This document shows positions 24,245-34,634 of a DNA stretch of 64,000 bases, one piece after another (positions within the stretch are counted from its first letter, which is position 1; each line of letters begins with the position of its first letter). Source of the DNA: Hymenopellis radicata (taxonomy: Eukaryota > Basidiomycota > Agaricomycetes > Agaricales > Physalacriaceae); assembly GCA_015501595.1 (NCBI GenBank), contig JADNRX010000178.1:44222-108221 (forward strand), read 5' to 3'. The position numbers were made by a program, and so were the translations under genes. Under the pieces are notes generated by a model. The model did not search any database and had not been told where the DNA came from. It worked only from the letters and a program-made list of their open reading frames with translations.

Positions 24245-25132
24245 ACGCAGGAGGAACTGCCCAAGAAATCTTTGGCGTCATATGCGTGTTACGGGTTCTA
24301 CCAACAGACATAATCGTTTTAGTTTTATGGAATGCTAGTCAACGGCGCGCGCCGCATCAGTCAATCCAGAAGGCATGCATTTGATGCGCTGCACCTGAAT
24401 CAGCTGCAGTCGGGCGTATAGAGCATTTTGTCCTGTATATCGTCTTCCATCCGATACCGCCGCACGGCTCCTTCTAGTATATGACGCGTTCACGATGACC
24501 AGCCGTATGTGAGAGGCGCGACTATTTGGTAACATCGAGGCAGGTCCGTCCCCAATACGCAGGCTAACGAGTCTCTGGAGTCAGTAAGACAATTACAGGT
24601 CCCGCGCTATAATTGAGAGAAAATCATTAGATATCCTTTTCTGAAAGCTAACGCGTGCAGCGGTGGCCTGACGCATAAGTAGCGAGAGCGAAGAATAAGA
24701 ACGTTCCGCGCCCAAATAGTGAGAAATTGGCATTGCGGACGTATAGGATTTTATGGGCACGCACCAGACTGTAGATCCATGTCAGTATGAATGGAATCAC
24801 TGTGAAGTGGCATTAACTTCGGCTTATAGTGATGGTCCAAGGCCTTAGGTCTGGCGTCGACAGAATCTAGATAGGACTGAGCACCTGTATCATTACAGAT
24901 ATAAGCCAGATAACCCCTTCGTCGCGTCGACATGGCGGTAAGACCCAACCAGCAACTACACGGTCATCGAGTCATCAACAGCGGGAAAGCCCGACTCGGT
25001 GCACAGCCACACTCGCGATTGCCACTGCGGCCCACCATTCGGAGGACCTGGGCAGCGGGACCGCGGTCCATAGCGAGAGTATATCTAGGATGCATCTTCT
25101 ATGAAACCATCAGCCCCTGCCACATCTTCAAA
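24245..25132. other. intergenic, nothing identified
   Basis: No long frame, family motif or repeat was recognised on either strand. Confidence 0.4.
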
Positions 25133-25402
25133 ATGGTCGCCGTTCGATTCGCGTTGCTCTCCCTCCTCATCCCAGCCGCTTTCGCACAGAACGAATGCAT
25201 GTCGCGTGCCAGAAGGCTGTCGAAGATGGTCGTACCACAGCTGTACTTTATACAGGTAAGTTGGTGTCCTGTCTTCTTTTATCGCTCTGCTAACGAGGTA
25301 AATTTGCAGTCGCAATTGCAACCTAACATGATGCCAATGGAGTATATCAACTCCATCGTACCAGAAACGCCACGGCCTAGCTTGACCGCAATCATGTGTT
25401 GA
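25133..25402 (+). CDS. possible small secreted protein
   Basis: ATG at 25133, in a good context (CTTCAAAATGGTCGCC), starts MVAVRFALLSLLIPAAFAQN, a typical signal peptide with likely cleavage after AFA. The downstream part is short and has a plausible 54-bp intron (GTAAGT at 25255 to TTGCAG before 25310). The mature peptide would be about 70 residues and is not recognised. A different frame just after the signal peptide shows a Cys-containing stretch (HVACQKAVEDGRTTAVLYT), so a one-base error may hide the true sequence. Confidence 0.35.
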   Translation: MVAVRFALLSLLIPAAFAQNECMSRARRLSKMVVPQLYFIQVSWCPVFFYRSANEVNLQSQLQPNMMPMEYINSIVPETPRPSLTAIMC

Positions 25403-26038
25403 GGAGTCAAGACGATGTGGGTTTGGCACCATGCCAATATGGTAAGCCGCTTGAAGCTTCCCGCGTTACGAATCTCATGGAGTTGGCAGCTGTATTCTAT
25501 TAGAACGTATTTATACCATCAGTACTATCATCATCGCACGCACAGTTAATGGAACAAGATTTATATATTGTGTTCGCGTGGAAATTGATAAGAAACATCG
25601 ATCAACAGATGCGCCACCGACGGTCATCTCGGGATGGGTTCGACTCTAGAGCTTTGGGCGCGTCGATGGGTATCGACTAGATTCTAATCATAGACACAAG
25701 TCGACAACGACTCAACGTCATTGATGACCTAGGAACTTCAGAATCATCCAGTACTTCGTCAATCAACTGGAACCGGACCTGAAACGGTGGCAGTGGCACC
25801 AAGATATTACTTTTCCATTGGAGAGTTTGCTATTGAATCCACATCCAAAGGATACATCGAATGATTCGAGTCCGACCGAGATACAACAAACATTCTACCC
25901 GCCAAAAATCAGCACTACCGTCCTTGACTAACTGTTCAAGTTAGCTTACATTAAATTACAATAAAAATAGTCCAATGCACAACTTTTAGAAGGAAAACTC
26001 AGTCAACAGGCATCGCCGCATGAGAAGGACCCACATAC
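25403..26038. other. intergenic, nothing identified
   Basis: AT-rich stretches with short frames only. Confidence 0.4.
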
Positions 26039-26796
26039 CTATGTACTGCTCTCTCTCGCCCGCCTCTTCAGTTTGTGACGTGTGTACATCCACCAACCAA
26101 AAAGTCCGATGAATCCCAACGCTAAAAGTCCAACAAACAGCACTATGCCACCTAGCGCTCCCGCTTTAGCCGCATTTCCCGCGTCCTGTGAAAGGCATGC
26201 TGCGCCAATCGGGGCCGAAAAGGCTCCCACACATATTGCCAGCAGCACACAGGCTAGGTATTCCACCTTGAGGTACCGTCTGCGAGTGGTAGACGATGTA
26301 TCATCAAAGAAATCCTCTGGTGGAGGTTCACCACTCCACCTATAAGAAAGTAGACGCCGACGACAAGGGGGATAGTGGTAATGACACCGCCAATAGCGCC
26401 TGATGCGGCCAATGATGCAGGAAGGGAAAGCATGGCAGCGCCCAAGATAACATATATTGCAGAGAGTAAAGCGGGGAGTGGAATGAGTGCGATGAAAATG
26501 AGTATCATTCGCCAATTAAACGAACGTCTCGTGGCCGGAGAAGTTGCGCTTGAGGGGGAAAGAGGCAGAGGTGGATTCGGGAATTTTTCATTAGAGTTGG
26601 TGGGGTGAGGATTAATATTAGCGTGTAGATTATATGCGGAGAGAGTTGGCATTGATGGAATAGGAGGGGTTTTCCCAGTGACAAAAGGAACGTGAGGGTC
26701 ATTTGGAGGAAAATTGACGCGTGTAGGGGATGATGGGGGATAGAAGAACCCAACGGTGGACCGAGGAGTCGCCGGGTTATGCGACGTCCAATCCAT
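26039..26796 (-). CDS. multi-pass membrane protein, unknown
   Basis: ATG at 26796 gives MDWTSHNPATPRSTVGFFYP, followed by a Pro-rich cytosolic-type region. Then come hydrophobic spans around ILIFIALIPLPALLSAIYVI, SLPASLAASGAIGG and TTIPLVVGVYFLI, and, after a frame change near 26340, VEYLACVLLAICVGAFSAPI and ALGGIVLFVGLLALGFIGLF. It ends with a basic tail (RHKLKRRARESST). The frame change lies close to a CTTATAG sequence that could be a splice acceptor, but no donor in the right phase was found, so either an unrecognised intron or a one-base error is present. No family was recognised. Confidence 0.55.
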
Positions 26797-28526
26797 CGCT
26801 GGACAGAGAGGGAGGAGAGAGACAGAGAGATGATGGAGCACGTGGGAATCACTCACGCTTGTCTTCCACGATCATGGCGGCTTTATAGCCCCGGCCCTGG
26901 GTACGCACTACCGGGGAGCGAAAGTCTCCAAAGCCGTACTCTGGGCTGTGCATTTCGCTTGTCATCGCAGTTCGGAACACGCTTTAGGGTCCAAAACTTG
27001 CATAGAGTGGATCCCCTGTAAACATGAGGAGTCTTGTGCTTCCGGCAAGTCGTGTGTAGATGCTTCCTGGTAGGGTCCCTATACTATTCTAACAGTATGT
27101 TTACAGAGCACAGATGAGAGGGGATCTAGGGTCCCCGTCTCTCCAGTGTCCACGTCGCGATCGATTGACCCCACGTTCTTCGCACTACGTGTTGGAGCAC
27201 TATTTGGATGACAGCGGAAAGCACGATCTCCTTCAACGCCTCGGTGTGGATATTTCCGTACCGACAAGAGCGCCTCGCCTCAGGCTAGACTATATCTGAT
27301 CCAAGGCGCAGTTCATACAGACCGGCCATCATGATATGATGGTTTTGACGCGTCGTCGAACATGATTCAGCACGAGAGATAGAATTGCGAGGGACCCAGG
27401 ACTACACGTTCCATCTAGCCGGAATCCTATAAGTTTGGGACCATTGTGTATTGATTCGACGCGATTCTATCTTGACGCACGTATCAATAGACACTCGGAT
27501 GACAACTGATATACCGGCTTCAACTTGAGGTAAGTATAGAAATAATGAAGGTAACGTGAGTTCGTGCTCGTAATTGCTGAGATCCTCAACCCGATGGACG
27601 AGTAGAACGCGGCGGGGTGAAACCTGTAGTTGGCAAGTTAGCTCGGACAACGAATCGGCCCCACCAAGCCTAACGAGGAGTTATGTTCAGAGACTCTACA
27701 TAAGCGATTGAAGAGGTTTTAAAATGGTAAAGCGATGGAGTGGGGACAGAGCGTTGTGGCGTCCAAGGGCCTAGGCAGTCGTAGTAGGAGATTTCGATCG
27801 TGCGGCAATACCCGAAGTCTTCTCTGCTCTGACCACCTCTTACCCAACCATTAACTTGACATTCTGCTTGCTGATGACGACATCACACCGAGCTCTGCTG
27901 AATCTTTGTGAGTACAGAGGACATGTTTGACCCTAGTCGGCTGCGATACTTGAGTGGGCTCGAAGCTTAAAATTCTCAGACGACCGTCTCTGTACTTTAG
28001 TCAACATTCGCAGTCTATCCTTTTGAAGGACACCTCAGTTCTACTGCGGCCGTCACGGAGACTGCTTTCTTACTCGCATTGGGCGGTCCAAAAGGCTCTG
28101 ATACGAGCGAGGCATCTAGCAATAAGTGCGCCACCATCAAGGCTTGTTGCTAAACTACGTCATTAACCTGATCGTCGGGCCGTAAGACACGTCGGGGCCT
28201 GGTTGGGATAAGGTGCGGTGATGATAGGTGGGCTCTTCCGAATTCAGCTTATCGTAGCGACATATGCCAATCATGGGCCTTCACATTGAAAAACGTCTAT
28301 GCTAACATTGTTCGCCAGCTATTCAACAGTCTACATCCGTTCTACACACCTATGTTCGAATCTCTGCGAAAGAATGTCGCGCAGTCCTTGAATCTGCGAG
28401 TCTCTTCAACGAGCTTAAGGCTACAGATAAGACCCGGCCGCTATTTCGGATAAACAACTTGCATATCTATGTCGCCGTTCGTACATATAGCAGACACATC
28501 ACAGAATGCCGTCTTGGGCGCCCATC
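26797..28526. other. long sparse region, possible exon remnants
   Basis: No complete gene is supported. Around 27770-28030 on the plus strand two open pieces (PEVFSALTTSYPTINLTF and, after a GTGAGT...CTCAG intron, YDRLCTLVNIRSLSF) could be a decayed or unrecognised gene. Confidence 0.35.
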
Positions 28527-29633
28527 ATGTTCAAGGCTCTCAGGCTCACAGCGCTTTGTTCTGCCGCATCATTGCTTACCTCTGTTTCATCGGCAGCTCT
28601 CCCGGCCGTATTTGGTGTACCCGTACGTCTCCACCGCGCGACCCACCTCGTACAATTAACGCCGACACTATCTATAGTACCCCAGCGAGACGGATTACGC
28701 ATACAGCCACCCAAACACGGCCTTGCTCATTGTTGATGTCCAATACGACTTCATTAACGGCTCATTAAGTAACGAAAGAGCGTACAATATCCTCCCCGTG
28801 ATATATGACTTGTTGGACAACCACAGCTGGTCTCGTGCGTAGATCTACTTTTGTTGAAGCGGTGTCTCATGCTCTTTTAGTTATCGCCACTTCGCAAGAC
28901 TGGCATCCCGAAGGACACGTCTCATTCGCGTCCGCTCATCCTGGCCATGAGCCTGGTGATGTTATCCAAATCCCGGTCTTGGCCAGTCGATATAATGAGA
29001 CGGCGCGACAAAGCTTGACTTATGATCACTGTGTGGTTCGTTGAGCTCTATTATCCTTTGCTTTCCAAATCTCACCGATACAGCCCGGTACATTTGGAGC
29101 AAACATTGAAGAAGGAGTGCAGAGCCGGCTGAACAGCCTTATGGGCAAGACACCGATTACACAGATACACAAGGCTCAGCATCACCTCGTCGATTCTTAT
29201 TCCGCATTCGCCGATGTATGTATCGGAGTCTTCGTCATTTTTCGCACCAAGTATACTAACAAACTTTTTCAGAATCAATACTTTCAATGTAACTTCCACC
29301 TGGAGAAGTTTTCTTCAACTCACTAACACTTGATGGCTAGTCACCACGCTTGGTCCTGAGATGCGCGCGCGCGAGATTGAGGAAATCGTAATCGTTGGAC
29401 TGTAAGCGCAACGACTGTCTTCTTATGCGCTTTACTGACGGCATGCTAGGGTTACCACTGCTTGCGTATATGGGTCTACTGTCGACGGAATTAAGATGGG
29501 ATGGGACGTGACCGTCATCAGCAATGGTGTCGAGGCATCTACCCAGGCACTACAAGACACGGCTTTGGAGGAGCTAGCGACTTGGTGGGGTGCAAAGGTC
29601 ACCTCGCTCTCTGATTTTGAGGCGGCTTCATGA
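28527..29633 (+). CDS. PNC1: nicotinamidase-like hydrolase with signal peptide
   Basis: Nicotinamidases hydrolyse nicotinamide to nicotinic acid in NAD salvage. Seven exons: 28527-28622, 28678-28834, 28881-29035, 29084-29215, 29273-29288, 29341-29401, 29450-29633. The metal and catalytic residues of the isochorismatase-fold family are visible: Asp in LIVDVQYDFINGS, the metal site DWHPEGHVSFASAHPG, Lys in QIHKAQHHLVDSYSAFAD, and the nucleophile Cys in VTTACVYGSTVDG. The DSYSAF and DWHP motifs favour nicotinamidase over isochorismatase. Unlike cytosolic Pnc1, exon 1 encodes a hydrophobic leader (MFKALRLTALCSAASLLTSV then SSAALPA), so the product may be secreted or vacuolar. An ATG 21 bp upstream would lengthen the leader. 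Confidence 0.87.
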
Positions 29634-30059
29634 CTATCAACGATGAAAAGGCTGAATCAATGAATGGGAAAGGTCCCTGGTCGCGTTTCCAGGCCTCCAT
29701 AACCATCCGTTCAAGAAATTTTGGTATTGTTAAGGCTACACTATCATCATATCGTAAACGGCTACTATGAATACAGGAGGAAATAGCAATGTCCGTGATT
29801 CGGGAGAAGTCCAATGTCCAATGTCCAAGGTACGTTACATCAAAAGAAAACTAGTGAAAGAGTGGGCGAACGCTGAGCTCAGCGAGGGATAAAGAAGGAT
29901 TGCAGAACGCGTAGTCGACCATGATGCGATACCACGCCCGGAATAGGATAAGATGATGGTGGATAGGAAAACAGACTGAGATCTGCAATAAAAACGGTGA
30001 GACTTCAGCTTAAGGGAGTCGGAAGCAACGTACGGGTCGATGACAGCCATGAAGACACT
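29634..30059. other. short intergenic region; two-exon ORF possible
   Basis: On the minus strand, ATG at 30050 (MAVIDP) is followed by a very good intron (GTACGT, branch CTGAA, TTTTATTGCAG) and then a frame open to about 29835. The product (about 54 residues) is not recognised. Confidence 0.3.
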
Positions 30060-30215
30060 TTAGATGATAACGCAATTCTGAGCGTGGGGTCGCGCTGACG
30101 CGATAGGTGGGGATGGGAGGAGATTTGTCGAACCATCGCATTCGGCGACGAATTCGACGTCTTCTTCACTAACACCGACGTCGATGATGGAGAGAGTAGT
30201 ATCGAAGGTATCCAT
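30060..30215 (-). CDS. probable mating pheromone precursor (CaaX lipopeptide)
   Basis: A single 51-residue frame starts MDTFDTTLSIIDVGVSEED and ends ARPHAQNCVII. Basidiomycete pheromone precursors are short (about 50-80 residues), often begin MD-x-F, have an acidic pro-region, a charged processing site, and end in a CaaX farnesylation box. Here the Cys fourth from the end followed by V-I-I fits CaaX, and the Arg in SARPH could mark the start of the mature peptide. The mature lipopeptide would act on a Ste3-type receptor. No Ste3 receptor was recognised in the window, so this may be a lone or B-locus-linked gene. Chance occurrence of a short frame with a CaaX end cannot be excluded. Confidence 0.55.
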   Translation of the reverse strand: MDTFDTTLSIIDVGVSEEDVEFVAECDGSTNLLPSPPIASARPHAQNCVII

Positions 30216-30502
30216 CAAAAGATGGGCACGAGGCAAAACTGAGCGAAGTTTGTGGGGTGGAAAGATTGCAAGAGTGAGCTCGTAGATCGGGTCTTATACG
30301 CTTCGACAGGTGATGGTCCAAAGGCAGCGCAATGTGGCCTTTTGAGGTGCGCAAGACATTGTGTATTGTCTCCGACACCGCCCACGGTCATTATTCTGCG
30401 ACTACATGACGCCACACAAGACAATAAGACCGTGCCAAAAAATCACTTGACGACAACCACGTTGTCTCAGCAACTCTATTGTCCCACGGCGATTGTGATT
30501 AA

Positions 30503-33352
30503 CTATAGCAAACTTACAACTCGATCCTCGTCGTCAACAGGGTCCCCTCCGTCCATATCCAACTTCCGTTTCCGCCCTGGCATAATCTTGCCATCGCCGA
30601 AGCCTACACCCGCTTTCTTGCGCAGCACATCCAAATCCTGCTCGCCCTCCTCAGCCCACTCCAACACGAGATGGCGACCCAGCAAGTGCGTATGTCTAAG
30701 AGCAGCATACGCATTCTCCGCCTCCGTCCTCGACACGAAATCGAGGAACGCAAACCCACGCGTCCGCGAGTCAAACTTCCTAGGCAGCCGCACCGACTTG
30801 AGCTGCCCATGTGCACTATACCATTTATCAGTCATTATCAGATGAAACCCTGCGAATGAGAACCCACCCAAACAGCTCGCGTATGTCCTTTTTCGTCGCC
30901 TCGAACGGCACGTTCTTGACCAGCATTTTTGTTGTGCGGCTCTTCGACACGGCCGGATCTACAGGCTTATCACTCTCCGTGCCCCGTCCCGCAAACTTGA
31001 TATGCAAGGCATGTCCGTCGAGGTTGAAACCCTGCATGCTCTTCATAGCCTTCTTCGCACCCTCCACGTCCTTGAAACCAACGAAGCCATATCCCATGCT
31101 CAGTCGCGCATCAGGCCGCTTCGGGTCCGGCTTCGTCTGCACACGCGCAAACGCAAACGACGGCAAACTGCGGAAGATTTGCGTAAGACGCTCCGCCGTA
31201 GTGGCAAAGGCCAGGTTCTTCACAAAGAGTGTAGATCCAGCCGATAAGGAAGGCTCTTCGTCCGCAGCTGCACCTGCGGCCTGCTCGGGGATGGTGATGG
31301 CATGGGTGGAGGAAACGTGGACCTGTGGCGCCGGAGGCGGTGTGTCTGTGAAGACACCCAAGGGCCCTTTCTCCAAATATATGACAGAGCTGCCAAGACG
31401 TCGATATGCCACCGCTCTAAATGCCGTCGACGCATCGGCCGGCCGGTCAAAGTCCACTACGGCCATCGTCCCAGCAGGAGGGACAATAACGCGTGTCAAA
31501 GTCCCGTGTGGCTCGAACAATTAACGTATCTGCTCTTCTGTAGTCCCATAAGGTATGTTTTTCACCAATATCGTAGTGTCTGAGCGTGCGGTGGATGAAA
31601 ACGCAGAGAGAACGACACCCTGCGATTCCAGATACGTTTTAGTTTCTTGAATGATGTGTGTCTCTGCTAGAGCGAGTTTAACGGCGGCGTTGTCAGAGCC
31701 ACCTTCAGGATTGAGAATATCAGACTTTGGTATGTTCATGCGATCGGCAATCGACGACGCTACAGCATCACTCTACAAGTTCTTTGAGTACATGTACGGA
31801 AGACCACTCAGAGATAACTCACGTTCATATATAACATGCTCCAGTTGAAATCTTGACCGGCCGCAACTTTCCGGTTCGCTGCCTTCTCACTCGCCCTCTT
31901 CTACCTGGAAGCCTCCTTTGCGATCCACAGCAGCGAGGATGTGTATCAAGCGCCCTTGGAAAGACTTGCGATCCAGTGCCTCATACGCGGCGAGGGCGTC
32001 GTCGGCCTTAGCAAATGACACAGGCAAGGCCTTTGGACTTTTTCGTCGCAGGATCGAGAGGTATATGAACCTGCAAAGAGATTCGAGTTAGTACGGTTTT
32101 GAGGTCCAGAGGGTAAGGAGAAGAAAGTTCAGAATAATATTTCTACTATCGGATTTCCACAAAGGAATCAGCATTCCCGAAAGTCTGATGTCCCTATGCA
32201 AAAGTTTCATCCCCAAGTAAAGTAGATGTCGTATTCACCTATCGAGAACATGGTCAGTACGACGTTGACTTCGTGATTGTTGAGACGAAAAGAATCAGAA
32301 AATATTTCTACTATCGGTTTCCCTGAGGATCAACATTCTCCGAAGAGTCTGATGTCCCTATTTGAGGTGTCATCGTATGGATCGCTCCATGAGCGGGACG
32401 GGTATGAAGACGAGGCTCACCTGAGATAGAGTAGTCTGTCGTAGTCAGCCTACTATAAGAGATAGAGTACCAAACGGGCCGAAGAACTCGGAAAGTTCAT
32501 CTTCCGTACACGAAAACGTGAGATTGCGAACGAATAATCTTGAAGTCTGTAGTATCGTTTCCTTCGTGGGATCTTTGGGTTCCGAAGCGAGTACTTCTTC
32601 CGTTGAGACCTTGGGTGCTCGGTCAGAAGAATCACTAAAGACATGCAGTAAAAGGACATACTTTGAGTGAGCCTTCATCATCCTCGTCGTCCGACTGCTC
32701 AAAAACCTTGGCCTCGGCTTCGTCAACCTTTTTCGACATATGGCGCCGCATCCAGTCCAAGTCGGACATTCCCGCCTGATTGGCGGGCTCGTCATCCTCA
32801 GGCGGGGTCATATCAACATCCAACGTCTGCTTGCTCGTCGAAGCCTCTGCCTGCGGCTCATTCGCCCACGAAGGACCCTTGGTAGTCTTGGTCTGCATCA
32901 CGTCCATGTACTGCTCCAACTTGGAGTCCTTCCCGGATTTACCGTCCTGCTTCCCAACTTTATCGTCCTTCTTCGACTTGCCATCCGGCACCTCAGTACG
33001 TCGACGCTTGTTCGGCCTCGGTGTAGGAGCATCCTTAGCACCCTGTGCTCTCGAGTCAAATGACATTTTCTCGACCGAAAAAAAGAGCAGAAAAAATGAC
33101 ACTCACCTCTACGGTGTTCACGAATATCCGCGTCGAGCCAAGAAAGGTCTTGTCGAACCACGCCTTGGCAGCAGGCGCTTCTTCATCGGTTCTATACCCG
33201 ACAAAGCCAAAACGTCTTGAGGTGCCGTCCTGCTTGTGGGCGACCTTGACATCGGTCAGGGTGCCGTCTGCTCGACCAGCTTGCTCGAAATGTTTTCTGA
33301 GCTCCTCCGGCGTGATATACGCGGGCAAGTTCTTGACGATGAGACGGGACAT
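30503..33352 (-). pseudogene. MRD1: MRD1 rRNA-processing RRM protein, multiply disrupted
   Basis: Mrd1 is a multi-RRM nucleolar protein needed for 18S rRNA processing. ATG at 33352 starts RRM1 (SRLIVKNLPAYITPEELRKH). A basic/acidic linker with PNKRRRTEVPDG follows, then RRM2 (SRLFVRNLTFSCTEDELSEF), RRM3 (TTILVKNIPYGTTEEQIR), RRM4 (STLFVKNLAFATTAERLTQI) and RRM5 (TKMLVKNVPFEATKKDIREL). Defects: a 36-bp insertion near 32446-32481 flanked by TACTCTATCT repeats after FGPFGT; a frame change near 32020 (VCVI / AKADDALAAYEALD); another near 31891 (VEEGE / EKAANRK); and an in-frame TAA at about 31522 where the family has Glu (EQIR-stop-LFEPHG). The RRM2 intron (about 340 bp) holds a degenerate direct repeat. 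The frame changes could be consensus errors; the nonsense codon and insertion are harder to explain that way. Confidence 0.75.
32130..32360. repeat. degenerate direct repeat inside the MRD1 intron
   Basis: Two copies of about 70 bp sit roughly 160 bp apart within the large MRD1 intron. Read on the minus strand both contain ATAGGGACATCAGACT and GATAGTAGAAATATT, separated by similar sequence with small gaps. The duplication probably inflated the intron well above the local norm of about 50 bp. Confidence 0.75.
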
Positions 33353-34634
33353 GGAACTTGGAAGAAAAAGTCAAGAAAAAAATTCCGGCTTTTAGATGGA
33401 TCGATGCCGTCGGCAACAACCTTCGTGACACCAGCCAGCTCGGGTGTTGGATGGACCTAGCAAGAAAGTCACCACCATCGCGCCAGAAGCAGAGCCATAG
33501 TCTTCGGGTCATGGATACGCGTGATAACGGCTACAAAACACTACGTCGAGCAATATAAGCAATTAGACATGACGAAGGGGCGGGGGTTGAAGCAAAATAC
33601 TAACCTTGAATTGCATTCCGCATTCCGGCCGTGGAGAGCGATTGTCTTGAGGTTAAGCCGGCTCTTAAGGTTGACCGTGGCTATAATTTTCTGCAAGCGC
33701 GAGCACGATGCCTTCGACGGCGGTGATGTGTTGCTGCTTGAACGTAAGGGAAACTGGCGTAGCAGGAATGATTGGTGTCTACAGCCAGCGAGCACATTTA
33801 CTGGTGATGATGGCGACTCAGACAACGTCGAGGACTACGGCAATGGCTGCTGGTATATGTGTGCTGCAGCGCAGAGTACGAATTGGAGACTGGTGAAGGC
33901 CCAGGGAGGAATCGCGCTAGGTATAGGTCCCGTCCAGCGTCAATCTGTGACGATTAGCCTGTTCAGAGCTGGCCCGGCAGATGCGATACTGGAGGCGAAT
34001 AGCGCGCGCAGTGACAGCACAGTTGGAAATGCGCGTCGTTTGCTGCATGAGAGGGTGGCGGGCAGCTGGCGCAGTCACATATCTCCCTGGTTGTCAAAAC
34101 CATTGGGATCAAGCGAAAGCTACGAAATCAATTCGTTTTTCCAGCGCCGGTTGCCATCATGAAAAGACGCGTGCATCGTCAGATGTGGGAGGAAGGTTCA
34201 AGCTGTTTCTGGCTGGCAGTGGGCCATGATGGCAAGAACGAAGAAAATAAAAGTGACAGTCACAAGCACCTGACTCTGACACGCATTCGCGTCCAACCTA
34301 GCCGGGTACCTGCTCCAGTATGAGGGAAGACAATAAGACCGTGGTAGTAGGCTCTTTGAGCGCCGAGGATGACTCCGATGAGGTCTGGACTCGACGCTGC
34401 TTGACTGGACTGTTGCACGGACACATCGGCTAAGATGACGCACACATAATGGGTAGTGGGAATGGTTGTTTTCCCCACGTTTGTTTCAGTAGGCTAGTTG
34501 CACGCCGTCCTTAACCGTCGTTCGACTCGATGGATATCAATGAATACAGCTTACACATAGGTTAAAACAATATTGAAACGCGAGTACTGGTTACTGAGCT
34601 TCGAGCTCCGATGAAACTTTCCACGTACACATCC
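33353..34634. other. intergenic; one long frame of doubtful coding value
   Basis: A plus-strand frame (33551-34162, starting MTKGRGLKQNTN if ATG at 33569 is used) is open for about 200 codons but shows no family motif, and its composition is not clearly protein-like. On the minus strand a hydrophobic stretch (VLVTVTFIFFVLAIMAHC) near 34230 could belong to a small unrecognised membrane protein. Confidence 0.3.

Noticed and set aside
25630..25660. GGTTCGACTCTAG as a tRNA T-arm
   Set aside because: No matching acceptor stem, D-arm or anticodon arm could be placed around it.
27079..27299. Short frames near 27100-27300
   Set aside because: No start context, splice sites or motifs; not supported as genes.
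33521..34162. 213-codon plus-strand frame
   Set aside because: No ATG at its beginning, no family motif, mixed composition and no splice evidence; kept only as a note in the intergenic entry.
34330..34345. GACAATAAGACCGTG shared by 30420 and 34330
   Set aside because: A 15-16 bp match in two gene-poor spots; no longer similarity around it, so probably chance.
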